Shown one piece after another: positions 17,072 through 25,631 of a DNA stretch of 64,000 nucleotides. Under the pieces are notes generated by a model that saw nothing but the letters and a program-made list of their open reading frames with translations, had not been told where the DNA came from and did no database searches. Where the stretch lies: the NCBI GenBank assembly GCA_024699715.1, contig JANPRD010000008.1:39299-103298 (forward strand). The letters are read 5' to 3'. The stretch is from Candidatus Methanophagales archaeon (GTDB lineage: Archaea > Halobacteriota > Syntropharchaeia > Alkanophagales > Methanospirareceae). How positions within the stretch are numbered: the first letter of the stretch is position 1; each line of letters opens with the position of its first letter. Both the position numbers and the translations under genes were made by a program.

Positions 17072-17773
17072 CTACTCCCGCTTTTCCATCTCCGCACTCT
17101 TCAACTTCCTCCCACGCAGAAGCGAGACCGCAAGCAAGACCGCAGCAACCGCAAAGATTGTCTCAAAGCCCGGAACACCCGGCACGCCCACAGGACTCGT
17201 TTGCGGTGTCTGCGCAGGCTGCTCACTCACGGTAGGTGCTGGCGTCTCAGGCGTCGCTTCTGGTGGCATCTGCGTCGGCGTTTGTGTCGGCGTCGGGACA
17301 GGTGTCGGGGATGGATTGAATGCAGTTGTAGGGTAACCCGCAGCCTTCCACGCAGTTATTCCACCCTCCAAGTTGAAGACGGTGAAGTTGTGTTGCGCAA
17401 GAATCTCGCATGCCTGCCTGCTTCTCGCACCACTTCTGCAGTAAACAATCAGCACTTTTGACTTGTTCAGCTCGTTGAGTCGCTCTTCTATCTCTGAAAG
17501 AGGAATGTTTTTCGTTTCTACACCCTCTATTTGAATGTGTTCCTCCTCGTATTCCGCCTCAGTTCTGACATCTAACAAAATTATTTGCGAAGGTTCTTCA
17601 GTGAGCATCTTGTAAATATCCTCCGCACGCTTGTCAATGCATCCGTTTCCAAAAGACGGCAGTGGCGGTGTCAGTTGCTCTCCCTTCGCAGCAGAAACGC
17701 CTGCCACCAGAGCAGCGAAGAACAGTGAAGAGAGCATCAACAGCGAAAACAACATTCTCCCGCTTCCCCTCAT
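17072..17773 (-). CDS. Secreted rhodanese-domain protein with PGF-CTERM-like anchor
   Basis: 233 residues. Signal peptide at 1-29; a rhodanese domain at about 45-150 with LLDVRTEAEYEEEHIQ and the active-site loop CRSGARS, so the sulfur-accepting Cys is present. A Pro/Thr-rich stalk (about 155-205) ends in VPGVPGFETIFAVAAVLLAV plus SLLRGRK, the pattern of archaeal PGF-CTERM sorting signals (motif, helix, basic tail). It is expected to be attached to the outside of the cell and may handle persulfide or act in sulfur trafficking. Confidence 0.85.
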   Translation of the reverse strand: MRGSGRMLFSLLMLSSLFFAALVAGVSAAKGEQLTPPLPSFGNGCIDKRAEDIYKMLTEEPSQIILLDVRTEAEYEEEHIQIEGVETKNIPLSEIEERLNELNKSKVLIVYCRSGARSRQACEILAQHNFTVFNLEGGITAWKAAGYPTTAFNPSPTPVPTPTQTPTQMPPEATPETPAPTVSEQPAQTPQTSPVGVPGVPGFETIFAVAAVLLAVSLLRGRKLKSAEMEKRE

Positions 17774-17880
17774 GCTCCACGCTCACCTTCCTAAAAAGAG
17801 GCAGGGGGAAATAAAAAATTTCTGCCGAGCGAGCAGACCTTAATTGAAAGGGGCGAAAAGAATTGAGAGGTGAATGCGGG

Positions 17881-18366
17881 ATGGCAGAGGAGGGCGAAAC
17901 GGCGGGGGAGGACAAGGGAAAGGGCATGCAAGAAGAAATAATGCAAGGAGCGAGAATAAAATACATAGAGCATCCTTCGGATGTCGGCTTTGAGGTCTTC
18001 GGCGAGACGCTTGAGGAAATCTTCGCAAACGCAGCAATCGCAACTTTCAGTTTCATGACGAATATTGATGAAATAGAGGAGGAAGAGGAGCGAGAAGTGC
18101 GGTTGAAAGCGGAAGATTTATGCAGTTTAATGTTTGATTGGCTTGACGAGATGCTTTTTTACTTTGAATCAGAGTCGCTTGTGTTCAAAAAATTTGACAT
18201 ACGAGTGAATGATAAGGATTTTTCTCTTGAAGGGAAGTGCATAGGCGGGAAATTTGACCCTGCGAAGCATTCTTCAGGTATCATCGTGAAAGCAGTCACT
18301 TACAATATGATGGAAGTCAAGCGTGAGGACTCGCTCTGGAAGGCGAGGGTCGTTCTGGATGTTTAG
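17881..18366 (+). CDS. Archease (RtcB RNA ligase cofactor)
   Basis: The domain starts at IKYIEHPSDVGFEVFGETLE and includes ALATFSFMTN-like sequence (AAIATFSFMTNIDEI), DLCSLMFDWLDEMLFYFESE and AVTYNMMEVKR, all typical of archease. Archease activates the tRNA ligase RtcB and protects it from premature oxidation. I chose the ATG at 17881 over an in-frame TTG at 17863; the first 25 residues are charged and low in complexity. It ends beside the phosphoesterase gene on the same strand. Confidence 0.9.
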   Translation: MAEEGETAGEDKGKGMQEEIMQGARIKYIEHPSDVGFEVFGETLEEIFANAAIATFSFMTNIDEIEEEEEREVRLKAEDLCSLMFDWLDEMLFYFESESLVFKKFDIRVNDKDFSLEGKCIGGKFDPAKHSSGIIVKAVTYNMMEVKREDSLWKARVVLDV

Positions 18367-18398
18367 TGCTTCGGGGAGCAGAGGAAAGAAGAGGGAAG

Positions 18399-19190
18399 AT
18401 GCGGGAAGTGAGCGGTAAGAGTGTGCAAAGGCGATTTGAGATTGTTGAGGGGCTTCCCGCAATTTTCTTCTGCGAGGAGGATGCGATTTGCATTGCAGAT
18501 TTGCATCTCGGCTACGAATCCTCGCTTGCAGGCATCTCACTGCCGAGCAGGCAACTTCAAGAGGTTGAGCGGAAGTTTGAGCTTGCGTTGAAAAATTGCG
18601 GAGGAGCATCTAAACTCATCATAAACGGCGACTTGAAGCATGTTTTCTCGGAGGCGAGCAGGCAGGAATGGGCGGAAGTCCCCATGTTTTTGGACTTTGT
18701 GTTGAGTTTTGTGCGTGAAATTATACTCGTGAGGGGGAATCATGACACTTTCCTGGGTCCGTTGAGGCGATTTAAAGAAGTTGAAGTTGTGAATTCGCTT
18801 GAAATTGGAGATGTTTTGCTCATTCATGGACATAACAAGGACTTCATTCATATTTTTGAGTGGGCGAAGGCTCGTGGTATTGCGGAAATCGTGATTGCAC
18901 ATGAGCATCCATTTTTGATTTTAGGCGACAGGGTCGGTGCGAGGGTGAGAGTGCCTTGCTTCCTCAGAGGTCGCTTCGGAGGATTCCGCATTTGCGTGCT
19001 TCCCGCTTTCTCTCCGCTCGCAGGCGGAACCGCCGTGAATGTCGCAGCGAAGAGCGAATTCCTTTCGCCGATTTTGAGGAGCGATTTCGTGCAGATTGAT
19101 GAAATGGAGGTTCTTGCCGTTGACGAGTCCGCAGGAACGCTTAAGTTTCCAGCATTGAAAAAGTGGAAAGCGTTCTCACTTCGCTTGTGA
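18399..19190 (+). CDS. Metallophosphoesterase (COG1407-type, ICC-like)
   Basis: The calcineurin-type motifs are all present: IADLHLGYE, INGDLKH, VRGNHD, IHGHNK and IAHEHP. Such archaeal enzymes hydrolyse phosphodiesters with a two-metal centre; the substrate is unknown, and many lie beside helicase or DNA-repair genes. The open frame reaches back to 18366, overlapping archease, but ATG 18399 has the better ribosome-binding site (GAGGGAAG). The C-terminal part contains an unusual Ala/Phe-rich insert (ICVLPAFSPLAGGTAVNVAA). Confidence 0.85.
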   Translation: MREVSGKSVQRRFEIVEGLPAIFFCEEDAICIADLHLGYESSLAGISLPSRQLQEVERKFELALKNCGGASKLIINGDLKHVFSEASRQEWAEVPMFLDFVLSFVREIILVRGNHDTFLGPLRRFKEVEVVNSLEIGDVLLIHGHNKDFIHIFEWAKARGIAEIVIAHEHPFLILGDRVGARVRVPCFLRGRFGGFRICVLPAFSPLAGGTAVNVAAKSEFLSPILRSDFVQIDEMEVLAVDESAGTLKFPALKKWKAFSLRL

Positions 19191-19256
19191 GCGGTGCGGG
19201 TAGGATGCGAGGAAGACTTTTAATCTCGGTGCGAATTTAGTGAGAGGAAGAAAGAG

Positions 19257-19598
19257 GTGGAAGAAATGGGAGAGGAGAGCCGTCAGCATCAAGAAAGGGA
19301 AGAAGAAAGGGTTCAGCAAGAAGAGATTCCGCAGGAGGAGGGGGTTTTTGAATTAGTGATTCCGAGGGGGATTGCGACGGGCATCGTTTTTGAGGCTGCG
19401 GAGAAGTTCGGCTTAGATATTGACCAAGAAATCAGAGATGAGGATGTTCCAAAGATTGTGTTGCGAGGAGATTCAAGAGAAGTAATAGAGATGGCACGCA
19501 AATTCATATATGAAAAGCATAAGCAGTGGATAGAATCGCTTGAAGAGCAGCGTAGAATGCGAAGAGAACGCATATTAAGGAAACTGCGGAAAAAGTGA
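19257..19598 (+). CDS. Small basic/acidic protein of unknown function
   Basis: 113 residues, not recognised. A Glu/Gln-rich start (residues 1-28) leads to a compact alpha/beta segment (FELVIPRGIATGIVFEAAEK to KIVLRGDSREVIEMARKFI) and an Arg/Lys-rich coiled-coil-like end. A GTG at 19257 and an ATG at 19266 are both possible starts. The next gene is convergent. Confidence 0.6.
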   Translation: MEEMGEESRQHQEREEERVQQEEIPQEEGVFELVIPRGIATGIVFEAAEKFGLDIDQEIRDEDVPKIVLRGDSREVIEMARKFIYEKHKQWIESLEEQRRMRRERILRKLRKK

Positions 19599-19603
19599 AG
19601 TAA

Positions 19604-20551
19604 CTATTTCTCCTTTTTCAGCCTGCCTATGAGAATCCAATGGTCAAAATAGCCATCACTATGCTCATTTTTCATGATTTCGCAGTGGAAATCCTTTAAG
19701 GATGTCTTTTGCTGTCTTCGCCTCCCACTCGCTTGAGAATGTCAGGAACACGCAACCGCTCCCTGCAGGGTTCAACGCCTTCGGAATGTCAAGCAGCACA
19801 GGCTTCCACTCAAAAAGGTTGAAAGGTGTGATTTTTCCGAGCATGAAACCGAAGACGCAGTCAAATGCCTTCGGGAAGAATGCGGAGAGGTATGCACAAT
19901 TCAGGACGACGCTCCTTTTCGGCGAAAGCACGCCCTCTCTGAGACCCCTGCAAATCTCACATTTGTTGATGTCAGCGGTGAGGGGAAAAATGCCGAGCTC
20001 ATGCAACGCAATCGTTGCTGCGCCGTCTCCACAGCAGATTTCAACCGTCTTGCTTCGCTCACTTATTCCTTCGCTGCGCAGGAAATCAGAGAGAACGCCC
20101 TTCAACGCAGAAACTCGCTCCGCAGAGTAGAAAGCCCGCTCCTTGAACGAGCATTCGCAGAGAAAGCCCTCAACGAGACCGAGCGAGAAGTATTCAATGA
20201 TGCCTTCAACGAATTTCTCTCTGTCTACGGTGAGTTCCGCCTCCGCCTTCCCCTCCTCTTGCCTCGCTTGCCTCGCTTGCCTCGCTTGCTTCGCTTGTTC
20301 GCTTGCTTCGCTGCGAGCATTTCAAACTGCCTTCGTGGGAATTCTTCCGCAAATATGTCGGTGAGTAGTAGCCAATGCTGATTTTCGTGGAGCAGAATGC
20401 CTAAGAGTTCCTTCTCTTCGCTGTAAATTTTCACCGCATCCCTGAGATGCTGCATACGCTCAAGCGTCCTCGGAATCCACCTCAAATCCTCAAAACTCTC
20501 CTCCGCAAGCCTCAAATCCCCGCTGACACCAAGTAGATTGCTCAACTCCAT
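19604..20551 (-). CDS. SAM-dependent methyltransferase-like protein (frameshifted)
   Basis: Pieces in different frames read as one protein: 20551-20225 (MELSNLLGVSGDLRLAEESF...), then VDREKFVEGIIEYFSLGLVE through KTVEICCGDGAATIALHELG (glycine-rich SAM loop, about 20035) to FSSEWEAKTAKDIL, then GFHCEIMKNEHSDGYFDHWI ending at 19604. Joins are needed near 20230 and 19680. Methyl-acceptor unknown. A tandem repeat at about 20265-20310 encodes an Arg/Lys/Gly-rich stretch in the middle. Confidence 0.6.
20262..20312. repeat. Short tandem repeat, CTTGCCTCG and variants
   Basis: Four near-perfect 9-10 bp CTTGCCTCG-type units are followed by degenerate CTTGCTTCG/CTTGTTCG units. On the minus strand it encodes repeated Lys/Arg/Gly (KRGKRGKRGKR) inside the methyltransferase-like gene, next to its frameshift. 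Confidence 0.7.
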
Positions 20552-20714
20552 CTCTTCTCTCTTTGTTTCCTCTTTCTTACTTTCCTATGCTTTTCGTTTT
20601 CGCCGCCGTCGCCGAAGATGAATTAGAGGAGAAGGGTAATATTAAGGGGATGGCGTCGCCTAAGGGAGAGCAGAGCGTAGGGTAGGAGAGGAAAGGGAAG
20701 ACCTGACGCCTTTA

Positions 20715-23700
20715 ATGAGGCAGTATTTCAAGAAGAAGGAGGAGAGTGGGGACGCCATTCTGCTTTTTCAAGTCGGAGACTTTTTTGAGACATTCGGGGA
20801 GGATGCGAAGCTTGTATCTCGTGAGTTAGGGATTGTGCTGACTGCTCGTTCTTGTGGAGAAGAGAAGATACCGATGGCGGGATTTCCGTGCCATTCAGCG
20901 ATGAATTACATAAAGAGGCTCATAAATCGTGGATACAAAGTGGCGATTTGTGAGCAAGTAGAGAAGCCTTCGCCGAAGAAGAAAGTGGTGCGAAGAGAAA
21001 TAACGAGGACAATAACGCCCGGAACGGTGCTTGAGGACGAACTTTTGGATGTTACGAACAACTTTTTCATGGGAGTTTTCGGCGAAAAAAGTGATGAAAG
21101 CACAAAGAAAAGTGAAAAATACGGCGTCACATTCATAGACATTTCAACAGGCGAAATGTTCATCACTGAGACCGACAGAGAGAATCTGCTCTCGGAGATA
21201 TTGAAGTTTTCGCCTGTGGAGTGTTTGATGCCGAGAGGGTTTGATGAGGAATTGAAGAAGGAGATAGGGATTTATTGCTTCATAAATGAGGTTGAAGAGG
21301 AGTTTTTTGATGAAGTTGAGGCGGATTTAGAGTTAAAAAGATTGCATATAGATATTAATTCAGCATTAAGCAAGCGAGTAGTGGGAGCAACACTCAAATA
21401 TTTGAGGAAGATTTGCAGAAGAGACATCTCGCATGTCCGAGTTAAGAGATATGAACCGCAGGAGTTTATGATGATTGACGCAACTTCTTTCAAAAATCTT
21501 GAGATTTTTGAGAGTTTGCGCATGAGAGGAGAGGAAGGAACACTTTTGAGCGTCCTTGACAGGACAGCGACGCCTATGGGGCGAAGGAAGTTGAGGGAGT
21601 GGCTAAGGAAGCCCCTTAAGGATGTCTCGCAGATAAATGAGCGTCTTGATGCTGTTGAGGAGCTCTTCGCAAACACATTCTTGAGGCATGAATTGATGGA
21701 GCGACTGCAACGCTTCTACGACATTGAGCGTCTCGCTTCAAGGATTGAACTTGCGCTTGCGAATGCTCGTGATTTGATCGCACTGCGTCAGAGTTTGGAT
21801 GCGGTCTCTGAGGTGAAAGAGCTGCTGAATTCCTGTAAAAGAGGGAGACTGCGAGAGATTTCAAAAGAATTGGACGATGTGAGCGAAGCAAAGGAAATTA
21901 TAAAGAGAGCAATAGTGGAAGACCCGCCCGCACTTTTGAAGGAAGGAGGCATCATAAAGGAGGGATTTGATGCTGAATTGGACGCACTGCGGAATGCAAA
22001 GCGAGAAGAAGAGGCGTGGATAAGGGAATTTGAGCGGAAGGAAAGAGAAAGAACGGGCATAAACTCGCTCAAAGTCGGCTATAATGAGATTATTGGATAT
22101 TACATTGAGGTTACGAAGCCGAATTTAAGGCATGTTCCTGCGGAATACAGGCGGAAGCAGACGCTGAAGAATGTGGAGCGCTTCACAGTAGAGGAACTTG
22201 AGCGACGCTCTGAACGCATATTGAGCGCAGAAGAAAGGATAAAAGCGCTGGAATACGATATTTTCTGTCGTGTTCGTGAAGAAGTCGCAAAATACACGAG
22301 AAGAATTCAAAGGACGGCGAATGCAATAGCGGAATTAGATGTTTTAGTATCTTTTGCGGAGGTTTCAGCGATAAATGGATATGTTAAACCCAAAGTTTAT
22401 GAGGGAGAAGATGTTGAAATAGAGGAAGGACGGCATCCAGTTGTTGAACTTTCTGTTGATTTTGTGCCTAATGATGTGAAGATAAGCGGTAGAGAGAGAT
22501 TTTTGATAATTACGGGACCGAACGCATCAGGAAAATCAACTTATGTGAGGATGGTCGCTTTGATTGCGATAATGGCACAAATAGGATGCTTTGTTCCCGC
22601 AAAAGCGGCGAAAATATGCGTTTTTGATAGGATTTTGACGAGAATAGGCTCTGTTGACGAGATTTCAAGTGGGATAAGCTCTTTCATGGTTGAGATAATG
22701 GAGATGTTGAAGATAATAAGGAACGCAACAGAGCGAAGTTTAGTCCTTTTGGATGAGGTTGGGAAGGGAACAAGCACTTATGATGGGATAAGCATCGCAT
22801 GGGCATTCTCAAAATACATGTGCGGCGTGGGCTGCAAAGTGCTTTTCGCCACGCATTTTCACGAGCTCACGGAGCTTGAGCGGGAGGTTGAGGGCGTCGT
22901 AAATTACCATTTTGATGCGGTTGAAGGCGGAAGCGACGGCGAGGGTGAAGGAAGCGGTGCATTGAAGTTCGTCAGGAAACTGAAGCGTGGGCGTGCAACA
23001 AAAAGCTACGGCATAAAGGTGGCTGAGATGCTGAACATGCCCGAAGTCATCATTAAGGAGGCAGAGAAGAAGTTGAAAGAGCTTGAGCGGAGAGCGAAGG
23101 AAGCGGAGGAGAGGGAGAAGGATGTGGTGGAGACGGAGAAGAGAAACGGAGAGGGGAGCGAAGTCGCAACTTGCGAAGTCGCAAAAAGAAGTGCTTTGAG
23201 TGTGCGTGTCAAGCGTGACTTTGAAAATCGGCAAGCGTTTATTGAAGAATTGATAGGGCAATTGGAGAAATTATATGAAAAGTGGAGGAGTGAGACAGTT
23301 TTGAGGGCGATTCGTGAGTTAAGGATGCTGATTATTGAGCGAAATGCGGAATTCAAGCTGAGGAGGAAGTGCGGAGAGAGCATAGAACACTTCATTACGA
23401 AGAATGTGCTTTTCAATTCGCTGAAAAATGTCCGCTCTTACTTCGTTGAAGGCAAGAGAAGCATCATAAGCAGATACGGATACCGCCCTGATGTGATTGC
23501 ACTCACAGATGAAGAGCTCGTAATAATTGAGGCGGAGAGGAGTTTGAAAGGCTTGAAGAGAAAATTGAAGTCGTTGGAGAACGCTTTGGAGAATTTGAGG
23601 AAGCACGGTTTTGCGGATGCTGGCGTCGTAGGTGAAAGTGCCGTGAATGCTGGGAAGGACCCGATATTGAAGTTTCTGAGAGCGGGGAAATTCAAGTTAA

Positions 23701-23828
23701 TGGTAGGTGTCCCATCTGCTCGTGTTAAGCGTGAGGATGTGGTGGAATTGAAGGAAAAATGCTCAAAATTGCATTTGAAATTGGAGATATATAAGGTAAA
23801 AGAGGGCGGTGAGATTGAAAAGATATAA
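20715..23828 (+). CDS. mutS: DNA mismatch repair protein MutS with extra C-terminal domain
   Basis: 1,037 residues. The mismatch-binding start has the Phe-X-Glu motif (VGDFFETFGEDA, about residues 20-30). Connector, lever and clamp regions follow. The ATPase has ITGPNASGKSTY (about 597-610), LVLLDEVGKGTSTYDG (about 674-689) and FATHFHELTELE (about 710). The MutS part ends near 790. About 240 further residues hold a charged coiled coil (790-830) and a compact domain with GYRPDVIAL (about 919-927) and LVIIEAERS (about 932-940), resembling the PD and (D/E)-X-K/E strands of restriction-type nucleases. Usual archaeal MutS is 800-850 residues. No mutL is seen nearby. The start has a GAGGAAAGGGAAG ribosome site. 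Confidence 0.92.
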   Translation: MRQYFKKKEESGDAILLFQVGDFFETFGEDAKLVSRELGIVLTARSCGEEKIPMAGFPCHSAMNYIKRLINRGYKVAICEQVEKPSPKKKVVRREITRTITPGTVLEDELLDVTNNFFMGVFGEKSDESTKKSEKYGVTFIDISTGEMFITETDRENLLSEILKFSPVECLMPRGFDEELKKEIGIYCFINEVEEEFFDEVEADLELKRLHIDINSALSKRVVGATLKYLRKICRRDISHVRVKRYEPQEFMMIDATSFKNLEIFESLRMRGEEGTLLSVLDRTATPMGRRKLREWLRKPLKDVSQINERLDAVEELFANTFLRHELMERLQRFYDIERLASRIELALANARDLIALRQSLDAVSEVKELLNSCKRGRLREISKELDDVSEAKEIIKRAIVEDPPALLKEGGIIKEGFDAELDALRNAKREEEAWIREFERKERERTGINSLKVGYNEIIGYYIEVTKPNLRHVPAEYRRKQTLKNVERFTVEELERRSERILSAEERIKALEYDIFCRVREEVAKYTRRIQRTANAIAELDVLVSFAEVSAINGYVKPKVYEGEDVEIEEGRHPVVELSVDFVPNDVKISGRERFLIITGPNASGKSTYVRMVALIAIMAQIGCFVPAKAAKICVFDRILTRIGSVDEISSGISSFMVEIMEMLKIIRNATERSLVLLDEVGKGTSTYDGISIAWAFSKYMCGVGCKVLFATHFHELTELEREVEGVVNYHFDAVEGGSDGEGEGSGALKFVRKLKRGRATKSYGIKVAEMLNMPEVIIKEAEKKLKELERRAKEAEEREKDVVETEKRNGEGSEVATCEVAKRSALSVRVKRDFENRQAFIEELIGQLEKLYEKWRSETVLRAIRELRMLIIERNAEFKLRRKCGESIEHFITKNVLFNSLKNVRSYFVEGKRSIISRYGYRPDVIALTDEELVIIEAERSLKGLKRKLKSLENALENLRKHGFADAGVVGESAVNAGKDPILKFLRAGKFKLMVGVPSARVKREDVVELKEKCSKLHLKLEIYKVKEGGEIEKI

Positions 23829-23832
23829 TAAT

Positions 23833-24889
23833 TCATTCAATTCGCCTGATTTCAGAGTAAAGTCTTCTTGCGGTTGCCCTGAAAATGACAGCATAGGTCA
23901 AATTTCTTGGCACAGGTATGAATCTAAAGATGTGAGCGAGTGCGAAGAGGCGGAAAGGCTTCATAGCGGGTTCTGTTGCGAGCATTCTGAAATAAGCCCG
24001 CTCTGTCCGTTTTTCAAGCGAGAGGAAGGCTGGCAATACCTTTGCGTTGTGCAACGCTCGCAGAGATGCCACCGCCAGTGAGTTCGTCAGCGCCGATGCC
24101 AGCGTCTCCCACGAAAACGATATTTTCTGCAAGTAGCGGTCGCTGGTAGCCGAGAGGCACAAGACCCGCCGTAGAACGCACAATTTCGCCTTCAACCCCC
24201 TTTTCACGCTTCCACCTCTCTAAAAACTTCTTTGGGGTCATTTTCGGTGCATTCCTTCCTCTCTTTTTTGTGTTAAGGAGCCAACCGACGCCAAGATTAA
24301 CAGTGCGAGTGCGGTCATCCTTCGGAAAAATCCATAGATAGCCCATTTCATGCTGAAGCCAGTGCTGTTCAAGGAAATCTTTCGGGTAAATATTGCAGTT
24401 TTCAATCGTTTCTTGGTATGTGATGCCGAGCCTTTTTCTGTTTAAAGGTTTAAACAGCGGAGGACATCCTGAAGCGTCCAAAATGAAATCCGCATCGCCC
24501 AAATCTTGCTTCCTTCTTATTTTTCTGCCTGTGATGATTTCAGCGCCCTCTCTCTCCGCAATCTCTGCGAGGAAGCGTAAAAATTTCGGCTTGTGAAGGA
24601 CAACCATTGTGCCGTTCAACTCTTTCTTCGGCAAAACAATATATTTTTTGTTGCATGTTCGTAGCAGAATTCCCTTCACCGCCTTGCTTATTGCATTCTT
24701 TGGAGGGATAATACCTTCTTCTGCTCGCACAAAATGAGCCTCTCCACACCTGAAGCCGTCAGGATTGAAGCCGATTTCACGATGCCTCTCGTAGAGTTTG
24801 ACCTTGAAGCCGTGTTTAGAGAGCCAGTAAGCGGATGCGAGACCTGCGACACCGCCACCGACGATTGCTATTCTCTTTGGGGCACTCAC
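23833..24889 (-). CDS. Geranylgeranyl reductase family FAD-dependent oxidoreductase (frameshifted)
   Basis: The N-terminal 291 residues (24889-24014) have the dinucleotide fold (IAIVGGGVAGLASAYWLSKH), RCGEAHF, and VGDAGIGADELTGGGI for FAD binding. The true C-terminus lies in another frame from about 24065 to 23833 (ALHNAKVLPAFLSLEKRTER ... FRATARRLYSEI), so one indel near 24060 is inferred. Family members saturate isoprenoid chains of archaeal lipids or quinones. It is shorter than the enzyme at 33801 and differs from it, so the substrate may differ. It converges with mutS, 4 nt apart. Confidence 0.75.
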
Positions 24890-24920
24890 CTCATATTTTT
24901 AACTCGGCTCAAACAAAAAA

Positions 24921-25631
24921 ATGCATGTGAAAATTTACGGGGAGAGCGGGGGAATAGTTTTGGAACTGCCTCTTACCAAACCCACAGGTAAAGTTAGAGT
25001 TAAAAGGCGAACAAAGAACTTTGGTGTCCCTGTTGCGACGAGAAGGGAGGCACTTTTGGAGAAAGATTATGTAGAGTGGCAGATTTCTTATGCAACAGAA
25101 GAAGCATCTGAGACTGCAGTGGAGAGTGTCAGACTTTCTGACGGCAGAATAGGATTTGAGTTGGCGAAAATATTGTGCGAGGCGAAAAGACTTGGGATTT
25201 TAAGAGAAAGAGATTTCAAAGAGATGAAGGAATTCGCTAAAAGTGTGAGAGATAAAACAATTGAGGAGAAAGAGGAGATTGTGAGGATAAGAGTAGGCGA
25301 AGAGGTAGCAGGCGGTTTCGTGAGATTTGAAGAGAAAGTGCCAGTATTCGTGAAAGAAGCAGATAAATATTTCATAGAAATAGTCTTAAGGCATAAACAG
25401 AAGGCAGTTGGATTCCAATCAATGGTTTATCTTTGCATTTGGCTGAAAAATATGGAAAATTCGGAAGGTAATCCGCCAATAGGAAGACCAGCAAGGAGGA
25501 ATGAACATGTGAAATTCAAAATAACTGATGGAAATATTATAAAGGATGTTGTCAAAGCATTCGCAATCGCTTCGAGAAAGCATAATCAGGACATCTCAGA
25601 GATTGTTGAACAGGTGCTTGAGAAATGCTGA
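24921..25631 (+). CDS. Unknown protein overlapping a DNA methylase (restriction-partner candidate)
   Basis: 236 residues, family not recognised. Its stop overlaps the methylase start (25625), so the two are translationally coupled. The middle is helical and charged; EEVAGGFVRFEEKVPVF and KYFIEIVLRHKQKAVGFQSM form a strand-rich segment, and the end (VKFKITDGNIIKDVVKAFAI) looks like a separate small domain. Position suggests a restriction or specificity partner, but no clear nuclease motif is visible. The ATG at 24921 lies in AAAAAAATGCATG. Confidence 0.6.
   Translation: MHVKIYGESGGIVLELPLTKPTGKVRVKRRTKNFGVPVATRREALLEKDYVEWQISYATEEASETAVESVRLSDGRIGFELAKILCEAKRLGILRERDFKEMKEFAKSVRDKTIEEKEEIVRIRVGEEVAGGFVRFEEKVPVFVKEADKYFIEIVLRHKQKAVGFQSMVYLCIWLKNMENSEGNPPIGRPARRNEHVKFKITDGNIIKDVVKAFAIASRKHNQDISEIVEQVLEKC

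Noticed and set aside
20262..20312. CRISPR-like repeat
   Set aside because: Units are only 9-10 bp and directly abut without spacers.
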